64,000 bases of DNA, from the NCBI GenBank assembly GCA_010015745.1, contig ML978212.1:62001-126000 (forward strand), written 5' to 3'. Numbering within the stretch: the stretch's first letter is position 1; every line of letters begins with the position of its first letter. The position numbers were made by a program, and so were the translations under genes. The stretch is from Setomelanomma holmii (lineage: Eukaryota; Ascomycota; Dothideomycetes; Pleosporales; Phaeosphaeriaceae). The notes under the pieces are model-generated. The model was not told where the DNA came from, ran no database searches, and worked only from the letters and a program-made list of their open reading frames with translations. Of this stretch, positions 11,076 through 22,813 are shown one piece after another.

Positions 11076-13325
11076 ATGTCCTTCGTAACGATATCAACAT
11101 CCTCAGAGAAGAAAGAAGGTATCAGCTACACTATCGTCGACTCAGGTAGCCTTAAGGGAGAGCAAGAAATTTCAGATTCCGATGGGGATCCGCAAATCGA
11201 TGGCTGGCCTAAAGGGCCTCAGCCACTGAGAGGAATTTCAACCTTGAAATTCTTAGGCGATGCCCTCCTCATGTTACTACCAATTCCGTTTCTGGGTGAG
11301 GGGCACGAATACCTATACCTATACGGTTTTAGTACTTATACTGCATAGCTTTGGCGATTGCTGTTTTGCAGCTAAACGATGAACCGCTATCTGATTATGG
11401 CAAGACAATCCAACGGTTGATAATACTAGGTCCGACCGTGTATCCATTAGTATATGCAGCTGTTTGTGGGCGTTATCTTAGGTGCTTTGCGATATGGCTT
11501 GCTGAACGCGGCACGACGATCGAGGTAAAGTGCCCAAGCAGTTCTCGATGTGAAGACGGTTGACTGATGTCTCGATATGATGCAGACTCTAGAGAAACTT
11601 CTGAGGAGTCAAAGTTTCGTATCTGCCATTGGCACCGCAATCACTCTCCGTTCTATCACCACCATATCTGTACCACTCCTTCTCATATGGTCCTTATCGC
11701 CGTTAGGTGGACAAAGCTCCTTGCGCATGTTGAGCGAGGCAAACCGTACAATTCCAGACTCGGGAACGGTGTACTATGCCCATCCAGAAGCTCCTTTCAA
11801 CCTCAATCAGAACTCTTCCTGGTTCTCGGTCGTACCTACGGCGTTGCTTGCCAGCCTTGCCGCGTCTGGCGAAAGTAGAGAAGGGCCCATCGATCTCTGG
11901 AAGCACCCGAAAATGCCAAGACTAGACAAAATTGAGTTGAAAACGAATGATTCGGACATACGCACCGAGGGAGAGTGGCAACCAGTTGGCTCTAATCATA
12001 GCTACTCTTCGCTTCTTGGCATCAACGTCCAAGGGCTCACACTCCAGACACGATCACGGATGGACGTCAATCACACGTACATGACCGTGGACTGTAAGCT
12101 ACGGTACAGAGACAATCTGACCAACGTTCTGCGAAATTTGACAGCTCCAACGATATGCGTACGTCCCATTCTTCCGATCACTAATGGAACGAACGCCAAT
12201 GGGACTGCTACCGACGACATCACGGCAGGATACACTCTCCGCAACACTACGGTTTGGTTCCAAGACCAGGAGTTGACAAAGACCAATGAGTTCATGTTCA
12301 AATACGGATTCGACTTGAACAGCAGCAACGACAAAATCATTAGGTGTGATTCGAGCGAGGAGGTCAATATCATGCAGCGCATCTATTTCCTCTACGGACA
12401 GCGGTCCGTCAAGACCAAGATGATGCACGTTTACGATTGCACGCCACGATTCTACAGCGTCAATGCACGGCTAGATTGCAGGTCGGACGTATGTGTGGTC
12501 GATCGCGTCCGACGCATTCCGAACAAGTATATTGGATCACCATCAAAGGAGTGCGTAAGAGGCTTCCGGCTGGCCGATGACGACCGCGCATGGCGCCAAC
12601 TGCCATGTCTAGCCACAGTGCCCAAGCTTCTGAAAGACTTCGTCGACTTCTTGGTCATGGCGACGACATCTTACCCGGCTCCTCTCGACGTTAGTAGATA
12701 TAGTATCTTTGATGACTTCATACTTGGCGGCAACGAGACCTACCCGACCAAACCCGAGGATCGCGATCTAGACAACGTGTCAGATGTTCTCATGTCGCAA
12801 CGACTCACTTTGGTCCTCAATGCGTTCTGGCAAGCAGCATCATGGGGTCCGCTGACCACCCGAATGGACCCTTTCAACAAACCCAATGCGGATGAGCTGC
12901 GTGCAGACTTCAAATATACAGTCAAGGGAATGGAACCGAAGGGTGAGATCTCCAACACGACTGCCACCATCGAATGGACGATTCCGGTGTATCGCGCCAA
13001 CGTATATTGGTGTATGACGCTGCTCTTCACTACGGGCATCCTCATTTCTTTTGCCGTCCTCAATCTTGGAATGTCATGTTACACCATCGCTCCTGATTTG
13101 TTCAGCTATGCGGCATCGATGACACGGGGCAATCCGTATACAGATATTCCAGCAGGCGGGACAGCGCTTGGTGGTACGGAAAGATCGAGGCTGTTGAAAA
13201 ATCTCAAAGTGCAAGTTGCGGATGTGAGGCCTGGCGATGACGTTGGTTATGTGGCTTTACGGAGTGTGGATAGGAGAAGTGAGTTCGACCGAGGAAGATT
13301 GAGAAAAGGGAGGATGTATGAGTAA
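11076..13325 (+). CDS. Large fungal membrane protein with glycosylated extracellular domain
   Basis: Unnamed fungal family; function unknown. Three exons, 11076–11295, 11349–11524 and 11586–13325, give 711 residues in frame. The N-terminal part has one hydrophobic segment around FLGDALLMLLPIPFLG and another around LIILGPTVYPLVYAAVCG. The third exon opens with TLEKLLRSQSFVSAIGTA and then SVPLLLIWSLSPLGGQSSLR, a hallmark of the family. A long, probably extracellular domain follows with many N-x-S/T sequons and several cysteines. A final helix lies near WCMTLLFTTGILISFAVLNL, with a short cytoplasmic tail. The start at 11076 precedes an acidic N-terminus. No lesion is visible, unlike the flanking membrane-protein genes. 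Confidence 0.82.
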
Positions 13326-14805
13326 TGCCAAAGAATCGTTGCCGTAGCTCGCGGCTAGTTTGTCAATGGGTTCCTTCACATGCACCACACATGATTGGTG
13401 CTGAAGGAAATGGACCTAGATCACGTTGGGACTGGCACGAAACAAGCATCGAATCGAAATTGAGTGCGTTCGCCGCTTTGTCCTTCCTTCATCCACATCG
13501 TGTCCATTGTCGATCAGTCTGAGGGCATGTCGGCCATAATATAGTTTCGATCGGGAGTGTCGCTCTCAATTGGAGTGAGCATGCACCACCTAGCTCTTCA
13601 AAGCACGCGCCAAAAGAAAAGCACTTGGTGTCAATGCTGTGGCATCTCGCCTCTGCAGTCCTATCATTTTCGTATCTCTTCTTGCATGTATAATCCTCTC
13701 ACTCACATCCATTCAATCCCAGCGTTCTTGTCTTATTCGAATGGTCGTCGGGTTTTACTTGCATCATATCTTCTCTCTCTGGCCGTTCCATGACCCACAG
13801 CCTAATTACACCTTGTAGGGCGATAATCTTAGTAGCACGCTTGACATGATATACATCTTCGCATCTTAATGTATATTCCCAGTCTCTTTCATTCGCTCTT
13901 TCACCTGCTTGTCTTACCCTCGAGTCACGCTGCAATTGTTTCGCTCAATTATTTGGTCGATAGCCTAGCATATATGATAACGCGCTGCTTTCTATTCTGC
14001 TCCACGCCCCCAGCAACACTGACGTCACCTGCAAACAAACTACAGCACATTCAATACCACACATCTTCACCTCGCTTAGACGCTCTGAGCTCCGCACAAA
14101 ACTTGCGCTCTCTGTCTTCACTTACTAAATCACAGTTCTATGGCCTATATATTCCCCAAAACCTGCCAATTCCATCACATACGAACATAGACCTCATCCT
14201 CCTAGCCCTCCCCGCCTAATAAGCAGAGCTGTTGGCCGAGTGGATTAGATTACCGGGCTCCATGATCAGACTAGCTACCTGATCTTTATGGAGTACATGG
14301 ATTAGTAGTTGCGATTCGGAGGCGAGTGACGTGAGCCCTGACCACACGGCAACATCTGATCAAACCGAAGAGGGCCTAGGTGAAATCCCACTATCGTATG
14401 TTCGATTATTTTTTGCCCCAGTTTCGGTGTTGATTAAGTTCTTTTTGCTTTTTGAGAGGTGCGGGTGAAAGAAAGATAGCTGGAATTGCATGGAGATTGG
14501 GTCGTCACGTGTGAGGTGAGACGGTGACGACGAGTCCGACCGTGGCGAGGCTCATCAACCAAGAAGTGCGGCTGCGGAACCGGCCGTGTGAAAGTCTCGC
14601 TGCACTTACTTTTCAGTCGAAAAGGCGAAAGCTCAACAGCGCCACTTCCTATTTCAGCTCGGTTTCTCGCGCTTGGATTGATCATCCACCACTTTTCCTC
14701 AACCCTGCTGCCTCACGACTCAACTCTTCCAGTGCTTCATTATCCAAGACCAACTTCTCCGTCGATCCTACGACTAATATCATCGATAACATCTCTAGTT
14801 ACGAT
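13326..14805. other. Intergenic; no supportable gene
   Basis: Contains the 3' flank of the membrane-protein gene and the promoter and 5' region of the 2EXR gene. A CRE-like palindrome TGACGTCA lies at 14020–14027. The frame of the downstream gene is open upstream to 14524, but that part is Arg/Ser-rich and I do not count it as coding. A tRNA A-box-like string near 14231 is discussed under rejected items. Confidence 0.45.
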
Positions 14806-15771
14806 ATGTCGGACCATAGTGCGCGAACCTTCAAAGTCTCCGACACCGATAGCCCGAACAAACATTTTCGGCTTCTCGACCTCCCACTTGAACTCCGCCT
14901 CATGATCTATGAGGCTCTCCCGAATCATACAGTCCTCGACGAATACACCAAAACAAGTATCATCGATGGGAGCATCGTGAGCTCGTTTGCACTTTCCACG
15001 TCGTTTGCCCCGACATCAACTCTCTCTACATGTCGCCAGATCAACTTCGAAGCTAAGCCTATCATGGCTACGAAGCTTGCTGCCCTAGGAGATGGAGAAA
15101 CTGGCCTTGGACCTATCCCTCGTATCGAGGCTGATGGTGGGGCGCTCTCAGCCTTGAGCTGGTCGTATAGTCTTGTCGATGCGATCAAGGATCAATACGC
15201 ACTGCTATGCGGCAGCAATGAGCAAGATAAGGACACGATCAAGGGTCTCGAGAAAGTCAAGCTAGATCGCCTTGTAGGCTTACAGCATTACAAGTACCAA
15301 GCAGGTAGCCAATCGCAAGGAATGCGCGCAATGGCAAGATTCGTTTGCCGAGTAGCACGCTTGCTGGTCGAGCAGAAGCGGGCGATCACTTCTAATGGGA
15401 AGGATCACGATGTCCACAAAGGAGCCACCAAGATCATTGTCGCCCTTACTCCTAAGATTCAGTTCGCTCTCGTTCAAAATTCATCGGACGATCGAGATAC
15501 TCTTGAAAGATGGGGGTTCGACTTTGCAGTGCGAGCCGGCCTGATTTTGTGCGGGCAGGGAGTTGCGGCTGAAGTGGTCGCTTCTGACCAGCAGCCTAGC
15601 AGGTCATCGCTGTACAACGCATTCCAGACTGGCGCTCATGCAGTGCGCCGAGGATCAAGCATGATCTATGGACTCGACGAACTCGAGCTTGTTCGAGTTC
15701 GGGAGTATTCTTCACCTAATGACACTTCCGACGCATCTGCGCGACATTGGACGGCTGGCGAGTGGTACTGA
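14806..15771 (+). CDS. 2EXR/F-box-like domain protein
   Basis: 321 residues from the ATG at 14806 (MSDHSARTFK). The diagnostic part is LLDLPLELRLMIYEALPNH at about residues 26–44, the opening of the fungal 2EXR (F-box-like) domain, followed by STCRQINFEAKPI, the usual second half of the motif. The remainder is alpha/beta-like without a recognised domain. Such proteins are very numerous in Dothideomycetes and mostly uncharacterised. An SCF-adaptor role is inferred from resemblance to F-boxes and is not shown. The frame is also open upstream to 14524, so a longer N-terminus is possible but less likely. A second 2EXR protein is at 58.5–59.4 kb. Confidence 0.78.
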   Translation: MSDHSARTFKVSDTDSPNKHFRLLDLPLELRLMIYEALPNHTVLDEYTKTSIIDGSIVSSFALSTSFAPTSTLSTCRQINFEAKPIMATKLAALGDGETGLGPIPRIEADGGALSALSWSYSLVDAIKDQYALLCGSNEQDKDTIKGLEKVKLDRLVGLQHYKYQAGSQSQGMRAMARFVCRVARLLVEQKRAITSNGKDHDVHKGATKIIVALTPKIQFALVQNSSDDRDTLERWGFDFAVRAGLILCGQGVAAEVVASDQQPSRSSLYNAFQTGAHAVRRGSSMIYGLDELELVRVREYSSPNDTSDASARHWTAGEWY

Positions 15772-16040
15772 TTATTGGGGCTTGGCCCTCGGAACGCCAT
15801 ATGTTTGAGAATGAGGATTGCCCCTAGCAGAAGAACGCATTGACTGTAGGATTATACGCATGGTTGCTTACGAGTATGGGTCACAAGAACGGATGATGGT
15901 CTGATGAAAAAGCTTAGGATTATAAGAGCCATAGTTGACCTCGTGCGCCCCACCTCATAGCTGACAGTGACAAAGGGATATAGTAGGCAGCTCAGGAACT
16001 TGATCAAAGCACGAATACCTCTGGTTTGTCCACGAGGTAC

Positions 16041-17970
16041 TCAAACATGCTCCCGATGCTGCTTCCTCTCCTTCTCACCCGATCCCGTCTCCAGCCCAAC
16101 AACACTACTCTTCCTCCTCTTCTCCTTGCGCTCACTGAACCTCTTATCCAAGCTCTGCGCAAATTTGGACTTCGCTCTAATTTCTGGACCTTTCTTATAC
16201 ACAACATAGATGGGAATCGTGACTACAAAGGCTAGAGACGCCAGTATTGTTGAAGCATATTGCACCGGCCGACCAGGAATGTTCTTGTAAAGAGGCGTGG
16301 AGTACATGGCTGCGACACCAGCCAAGAAGTCTCGAGCGAGGTCGTTGCCGCCGGTTGCTGAGGCTGCGTACAGGCCGTAGGCGGCAGTCTTGTAGTCGAT
16401 TGAAGATTGGTAGATGGCGTACTGCGCTTTCGTTAGTACTCGTCTTATGGTTTCATGATGACTACTCACATTCGCCATGGCGATGATCGTCGAGAAAATC
16501 ATTGGCGCAATCCAAGGAACGCCGTGAGTCGGTCCGAGAGACGTCCAAGCGAAGCCGAACAAGCCTATAGTAAGAAGAGGTGCGAGAAAGAGCAGCCACC
16601 AGATCTGGGCTTAAGGCGCAACCGATCCATGGTTCTGTCGGCGTCGAAGACGAAACGTGTTGATAGACGGCATGTATGAAAGATATGCCAAGATATAGCC
16701 AATCAAGATGCTGCAATCACATCAGTACTCTGCTACCGACGCGCGTGCCACCTTCAGACTTACGGTATGAATGCGAGGCCAATCCCAACAGTTCCAAATT
16801 CCCATTGCGAGTATACTGGCTTGAAACCTTCGAGGAACGTGAAGATCAGAGCATCGCTGAAGCCGCTGAGCAGCGAAAGCCAGAGTACGATAGGCTCGGT
16901 GAAGAACATATAGAAAGGTCTAAATAATTGTGAACATCATCATTGAACCTCTTGTGTGTAGTTGCATACCTCCAGAAGATGGTTCTGATTTCCTTGAGTG
17001 TGATCTTGTGACCGCCACGGATCTCATTTGGACCGTAGACGTTCGGGTCTTTGCCGGTCTTACGCCGTCGTTTGGCTTCGCGATCGAGTAGAATTGTCGA
17101 CCGTGTCTCCGGAATACATACGAGATGAACAAATTGCACAAATCCGCCGATGATGAGTTGGATCCAGAATATCCACGGCAGTGGCAAATGTTCTTCCACG
17201 AACGCACCAATGATGGCACCGACAACTGACCCACCCACCGATGATAGCACCAAGAAAGCGACCGCAAATTCTTGCTCGTCTGGCTCCCACATGTCTGCTA
17301 GAACGCCAAGTGTCACCGATCCACCGGCGGTCGACAGCCCACCGAGTGTTCTGCACACGACGTAAGTCGCGAAGTTGTTCGCTAGAGCACATGGAATCTG
17401 TCATATATTGACGAGGAATAGACTGAGCTGCTGGATCGGCCATCGACCAAATTCTTCAGACCACGGCGCTCAAAGCTCGCAACCGAATGCATAGGCGATC
17501 AGGAAGGCCATTTGAGGAATTCTAGCTACTTGTTCGCTGACGCCGTATTGCTTGTGGACACCGGCTGCGGCGTGCGAGTACATCGAGGCATTTGTGTTGA
17601 TGGAGATTTGAATGAAGAAGACCACGATGAGGATCTGCCTACGAGGCGGGAGCGCGTCAGTGACATTTCAAAGGCATCGCGTCGCGACGCATTTGCACGA
17701 AGTACTACACCGGTACGCGGATACTCAAAACTGCAACCTCGCCGAAAAGGAGCAGCAAATGCCACGCAAAAGTAAGCAGACAATCTCGACTCACCACTTC
17801 CGCCAAGTAGGAAAGCTATACCCAAGCACTTCCCAAGCATCTGAATCTTGAAGCTCAACCTTGTCGTCCTTGACAATTCGGTCCATATTCTTCTCATTGC
17901 TTTGGCCAGAATTGGGTCAGTCGACTGCCTCCGGCACAGCAGTTGGTTTTTGCCCTACAGCGGTCGCCAT
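16041..17970 (-). pseudogene. MFS transporter (polyamine/drug:H+ antiporter-like), inactivated
   Basis: DHA1-type major facilitator with a Tpo-like layout. Following splice sites from the ATG at 17970 gives an N-terminal segment with DSDAWEVLGYSFPTWRKW. Next come QISINTNASMYSHAAAGVH, CRTLGGLSTAGGSVTLGVLA, DREAKRRRKTGKDPNVYGP, EPIVLWLSLLSGFSDALIF, GLFGFAWTS and YAIYQSSIDYKTAAYGLYAA, all in family order, through at least four introns. Four in-frame stops interrupt it. A TGA lies at about 17919–17921, after AVPEAVD. A TGA at about 17470 sits in GCEL*APW, where the family has Trp. A TGA near 17402 sits in VNI*QIPCALA, again in place of Trp. A TAA near 16612 sits in SVAP*AQIWW. Splice sites are well preserved, so decay looks recent. 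A shorter restart at MDRIVKDD (17887) would not escape the later stops. Confidence 0.85.
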
Positions 17971-18856
17971 AGTTGCGCAAGTCGTCGTAGTTCGGGTGCA
18001 GGAGAACGAGCAAGGTCCAAAAGTCACAACACGGAAAGGCTCAAACTTATCACTTATCACTTTCACTCACCCTCAGGCCGCCTTCGGCGTCCACCCACCC
18101 CTCGTGCCGTCTGCCCTACCTCTGACTTCATAAGGCGTGTGGCTTTGTCTGCACAACGCTTTCTCCGCCAATCTGGGGCTTGTTCCACGCAGCTAAGGCT
18201 TATTTTACATGGCGGCCAAGAAAAGGAACCAGGGCGGGGTAGCTAATCGACCGATGAGGCGCTATGGGATTTGCGCGTTCGTTCCAGACTTGTACGATTG
18301 TTGGTGTTGGATGCCAAGGTGAAGGATGAAGCATTGCGTCATCGGCGTTTGACGAGGTGTGTTACACTCGGGTCAAGGCAGACAGGGCGCTGTGTTTGCG
18401 GTTGCGTGTGCGGCATGGGCTTTTGCATGTAGCATGTTGTCTGATGTCATTCTCCAAATGCTATCCATGTGTGTTGATGAGAGCGTGCGGTGTAAGGAAA
18501 GATTACCGTTGGCCACGCTAGCCATGGCGGGGCTCCCTCTTCGTGACTAGTGTTGCGTAGGTTACCTAGCTATGCTCTAGTAGCACTTCCTTCGCAATAG
18601 TAGATGAGTAAACTGTCATCGATTCGAAGATGGGGAGAGCTCACAATGAGATGTTGTTGTGTTGGGCAGCTTCCGGCTGCTTGACCGTGCCACACAGCTG
18701 CGGCGCACGGTTGGGCACGGTCGCAATTGCACCTTATACCTAGGTGGCTGCTTCGTCATACACCCTTCAATGCGTATCAAATCCCCTTTCAAAGTTCAAA
18801 TCCTGAACATCGACGTGAGCTTTTCACGATGATGTACACGCCCGTCTTTCCAACGC
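17971..18856. other. No supportable gene
   Basis: Upstream flank of the decayed MFS gene. Short frames on both strands have no recognisable domains. It probably holds the former promoter of the transporter and the 5' flank of the split ORF that follows. Confidence 0.45.
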
Positions 18857-19534
18857 ATGACATCACGTCGGAAGTGCGTCTTGAATATGTTGATGTGGAC
18901 CACGAACAGAACGATGCTAACCAGCATCCAGCATTGGGCAGACTTCTTCGACACCGGTGATTTCATAGACCCTAATGAACCACCGTCCAGTACATATATC
19001 CTCTACCACTCGCCCATACAACAGAATCTTAAATGCAGTCGGGAAATCGACGCAACAGTTCAATCAGAATTTAGCTCGACCAATTGGTCGCAAATCAGGA
19101 GCGCTTTCAAGGACTTTTAGGACCAAGATTCTGACGGGATGTATGCCGTCACTCTTCTCATCCTAGACCAGCAGTGGACCCAGGACCGGAAAGTCATCGT
19201 GATGCACGAGAGTACGGCCGCATGGTTCACGCAAGATGGTGAGTGGGCGTGGCCGGAATCAACGGATGAAACCAAGGATCTGGTGAGAAGAAATGTCTGG
19301 AAGAAGTATCGAGTGCCATTCGAAGAAGCGTTTACAGTTCAGTGTGCAGTCCAGGGTTTCTGTGGTCTGGAGTCTGCGGACCCTTGCTTTGAGAAGGAGG
19401 TAATCGGGGATGTTGTGCCTAAAGAAAAGGAGGAGGATGGGGATGAAGATGAGGAATCGGATGAGACGACTTCGGAAGATCTGGTGTACATGTCCAAGGA
19501 AGAGCTGAGGCGTATAGGGAGGAAGAACAATTAG
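18857..19534 (+). CDS. Hypothetical protein split by one in-frame TAG
   Basis: I do not recognise this protein. Two segments share one frame: 18857–19120 (87 residues, with HWADFFDTGDFIDPNEPP) and 19139–19534 (131 residues, starting MYAVTLLILDQQW). They are separated by a single TAG at 19118–19120, followed by the readable codons DQDSDG. Read through, the frame is 226 codons. The C-terminal part ends in a strongly acidic stretch (KEKEEDGDEDEESDE) and a basic tail. No GT–AG intron of normal size and correct phase removes the TAG. It may be a recent nonsense mutation, a sequencing error, or simply a short gene starting at 19139. Confidence 0.4.
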
Positions 19535-19641
19535 AGTGAGGCACTGTTGGGAATTAGAGTACATGGTCATGCACAGGGTTTAGGACAACCCTTTGTTCCC
19601 ACCAACAGGTTGAAGACATTCCATCATTAATTTGTTACGCA

Positions 19642-21396
19642 TCAACTCCCTTGCGGACCAAGCAACAGCGCTGCAATTGTATCGGCACATGCGTAGAACC
19701 TCGCACTCACGTCTGGCTGTGCCAGATACGCCGACGTCTTCTCCTTGATCTGATCCTCGTGTTTCCATTCTCCCAGCGGAACATCCTCGAGGCCCGGCAC
19801 ATCGAATCGGAAGTACTTCATCCAACCTCTTTCAATTAGCGCTTGGTGGTCCGCCTCGAATTTATCACCCCACGCTCTCGCTTCATTCTTCCTGTCTTCG
19901 ACGCTGTTCGCCATCTCGGAAATCTCATTCCAACGATCCAGACCGATGCCGGTGCCGACGGAAACGATGATCATCATATCATTGGCATAGCGGAATAGCT
20001 TTCGACATTCGTAGAGAATGTCGCGCACGGGATTGTTCTTAGCGGTGCCGTGATCGACTAGCCCAGGCTCGATGACAAGACGTTGATTAAATCCTGGTTG
20101 GGGTAGTATATAGCGGGGAGCAATGGACGTCGCTCTCATCGCTTGCGAAATTGTCATGTTTGCATCCAGATCGGGACCTGTGATGCGACGCGTCTGATAG
20201 GATCGCATAAGTGCTGGCTTGTTCGTGCCAATCTCTATATGAGTTGACACGACGAATCTGCCAAGTCAATTAGCCTCAACAGGCAGTGGCTTCGCGATGC
20301 GATGACTTACACGTCGCCCGAGTCTTCCCGAGCATCGAAAAAGCGCTCATCCTGCGTTCCCAATTCTTGCTGGATAACAGCCCTAATCTCCTCATCCAAG
20401 GCTTTCCCATCGCTGTAAGGAACTGGTATCGACGGGTCTAACGAGATGAAGAAATCTTTCTTGTTGAGGAAAACTTGCTTGGCAATGCGCTTGTATGTCT
20501 CTCTTGCTCGATGCGCCTCCATCTGTAATCGACAGATGAGAACAGCAATGATACCACCCAAGGAGCTTCCACCTGTGAGATCGAAGATTTGATGCGGATC
20601 AAGACGCTGCCCTATTTTCGTGCATATGGCAATGACCAGCGACTCGATCAACAACAAAGATGACAGCCCTCGAATGCCATCGCCGTCAATGGACAGTAGT
20701 ATTTTGGTTTCCCGAGTTCGTGAAAGAATAACCCTTGGAGGCGCAGCTGGCTGGAGTGGCGGACCTTGCCCGGATTGCGGAAGCGGCGGTACCGTGCCGT
20801 TGCTCGCACTGAGCCCATTCGACGACGTATCCGCTACTGGCCCTGCTGTCGCCATAGATGTTTGCGCGGATTGGGACGTCAAAGTAGGTTGTCCATATGG
20901 CGAGGAGTAAGTTGTCTCATGCGCCGGACTTCCATCCTCGCCATAATCATGAGGCGATGGAGCTGCCGACGGGGGCCGTGCAGATCGCGGCGAGGACGAA
21001 GACGGCCCTCCATCCATTAGAGTCGCTGACGATTGATAAGCTGAGCTGAGTTGTCTTGGCCCTTGATCGTTTATCACAGTCGGTGGCGGACCTGGAGGAG
21101 GTTTACTCGGCCACTGTCTGTAGCCGGAACCCACATTTCCGATCAGTCGTGCCTCTGCTTCTTCCGCAATCCGTCTAATCTCTGGATCTTGCGCTTTACT
21201 AGTACTGCTTAGACAAATTCGCGTAACAACGCGTGCCGTTCTCGACTTACTATTTCACCCAGCCAACATCCCACGGCTCCCACCTTCCAGACAAGAGGAA
21301 CTGTACTGATGAAGGATGTCGTTGATCATAGAAGAAATGAGTGCCTTCCACTGGCGAGTATCGCACCAGACTGAAGTCTACCGGCGTCCAGTCCAT
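19642..21396 (-). CDS. Patatin-like phospholipase
   Basis: Acyl hydrolase of the patatin (PNPLA) fold, acting on phospholipids or related lipids with a Ser–Asp dyad. Exons 21396–21251, 21204–20311 and 20257–19642 give 551 residues. An N-terminal region of about 50 residues starts MDWTPVDFSLVRYSP and is rich in Trp and aromatics. A Pro/Ser-rich linker follows to about residue 195. The patatin domain begins at ILLSIDGDGIRGLSSL, where DGDGIRG is the oxyanion loop (usually DGGGxRG). The nucleophile elbow is GGSSLGG, and the catalytic Asp is in VDHGTAKNNPV (usually DGG/DGA). The spacing is normal, so the enzyme looks intact. The C-terminus has SVGTGIGLDRW. Related domains occur as N-terminal effectors of fungal NLR-like proteins, but there is no NACHT or repeat domain here. 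Confidence 0.88.
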
Positions 21397-22813
21397 GACA
21401 TGTTTCAGCACCTAAGGTGTTGTTTGCGTGCTTTTAGTGGTAGAGCTGGGGCAGCTTGTCGCATCTCACGAGCGGGACGCAGGCGGTGGACCGATGCTAG
21501 CAGCCCTAGGAGGTCTGCAGTAAGACACTGCAGCAAGTCCCCACCTTGGCCGTTAATTTAGGACGATATGGCCTGCATGCAAGCTTCGGCATGACCAATC
21601 AAGACGCGCCGTGCGGCCCGTCTGCAAGGATTATTGCAGCGCCAGTCTGTCCGGGCGATCCTGGAGATAGCGCATCGGCAACGCACCTTCAGCGAACGGT
21701 CATCTATCCGGTTCGTGACATGTCACTGTTGTCTTTCGGCAGAAAGCAATGTTTTATGTTTTGGTGAGACGTGGACGTTTTGGAACCGGTGTATCCCTGC
21801 ATAGGTCATCAATTCAGATGGCGCGGCCTTTCGTCCCGAAATAATTGCCGGTGATCGACGTAGCCACTGTGTTCAGCAGTGTCGCCCACCATGGTAGAGA
21901 CTAAGCGAGGGCAGAAAGAAGAAGAAGAAGAAGAAGAAGAAGAAGAAGAAGAAGAAGAAGAAGAAGAAGCTCATTTGGTGATAAATGCTACCCTTTCAAA
22001 GGCGCGAAATGATGGTCTGAGGCTATTGCTGCCGAAAGTCACCTTCGGAACCAAGATTTGCGTGTGCGGACCGAGCCGCCCGCCTACATGCGGTTAGACT
22101 GATCAAATCTGGTGCAACCATGGATCAACTGCCACCACTGCCTATACATGCAATGGAGAGAGAATTTTGCCACGGTATTGACCGCTCAGGTCGAGTGTTA
22201 CAGGAGACGAAAGTGTAAGCAAATGTATACTGAAGTTGAGCTAGCGCTCGGTACCGCTGTCGCAGAATTCCTTACGGCAAGACTTGCACTTTGCGCAGAC
22301 CTCATCGAACTGCCACAACAATAAAGTACTCCATGGAAGCCTACTACAAGTCTGGACCCTGTTAGAAAGAAATTTTCAAACGCGACAGGAAAGCCTGAAG
22401 GTATACGCACTTGTTTACGAAGCTTTCATTGTGATTGCGACGTCGGAAGTTATACGCAAGCTTAACGGATGTTGAAGATGCAGAAATAGAAGCGAACATA
22501 TCCTTCCCCAGAACCATGGAGCTTGAAAAAGGTGGTCACCGAGAGAGTGGAAGCGAACAATTTCTTCTTAAAAGCCATAAACGATCCAATCACGAGGCAT
22601 TTTTGAACCTGACCCCAAGAACCCAACCATGACTTATAACGGTACAGCTAGTCTTTTGGGCAGATTCAACCATGGCTTCGGGACCTCGGGGTGCGAAGTG
22701 ATTTTAACTTTGAAGTATATCAACAGAGGGATCCCACGCCTCAAGTCTATTGTTAGTGCAACAGTTTGAGGTAATCCAGAAAGACTCTTGAAAAACTGAC
22801 CACCGCAGCAAAC
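21397..22813. other. Intergenic; GAA microsatellite only
   Basis: Upstream flank of the patatin gene and upstream flank of the 22.8-kb gene. The only structure I see is the GAA repeat listed separately. Frames are short and without domains; one at 21879–22097 is little more than the translated GAA run. Confidence 0.45.
21918..21969 (+). repeat. (GAA)17 microsatellite
   Basis: About 17 uninterrupted GAA units lie in an otherwise unremarkable intergenic stretch. Read in one frame it gives a poly-Glu run inside a 72-codon open frame, which I do not regard as a gene. The purine-only strand could form triplex structures; that is general knowledge about GAA repeats, not something shown here. Confidence 0.95.

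Noticed and set aside
14226..14345. Possible tRNA (A-box-like TTGGCCGAGTGG near 14231)
   Set aside because: The D-arm-like string is convincing, but the acceptor stem has no complementary 3' partner and there is no proper T-arm (GGTTCGAnTCC) downstream.
21879..22097. 72-codon frame with a poly-Glu run
   Set aside because: It is created by the GAA microsatellite; the flanking codons show no protein-like pattern.
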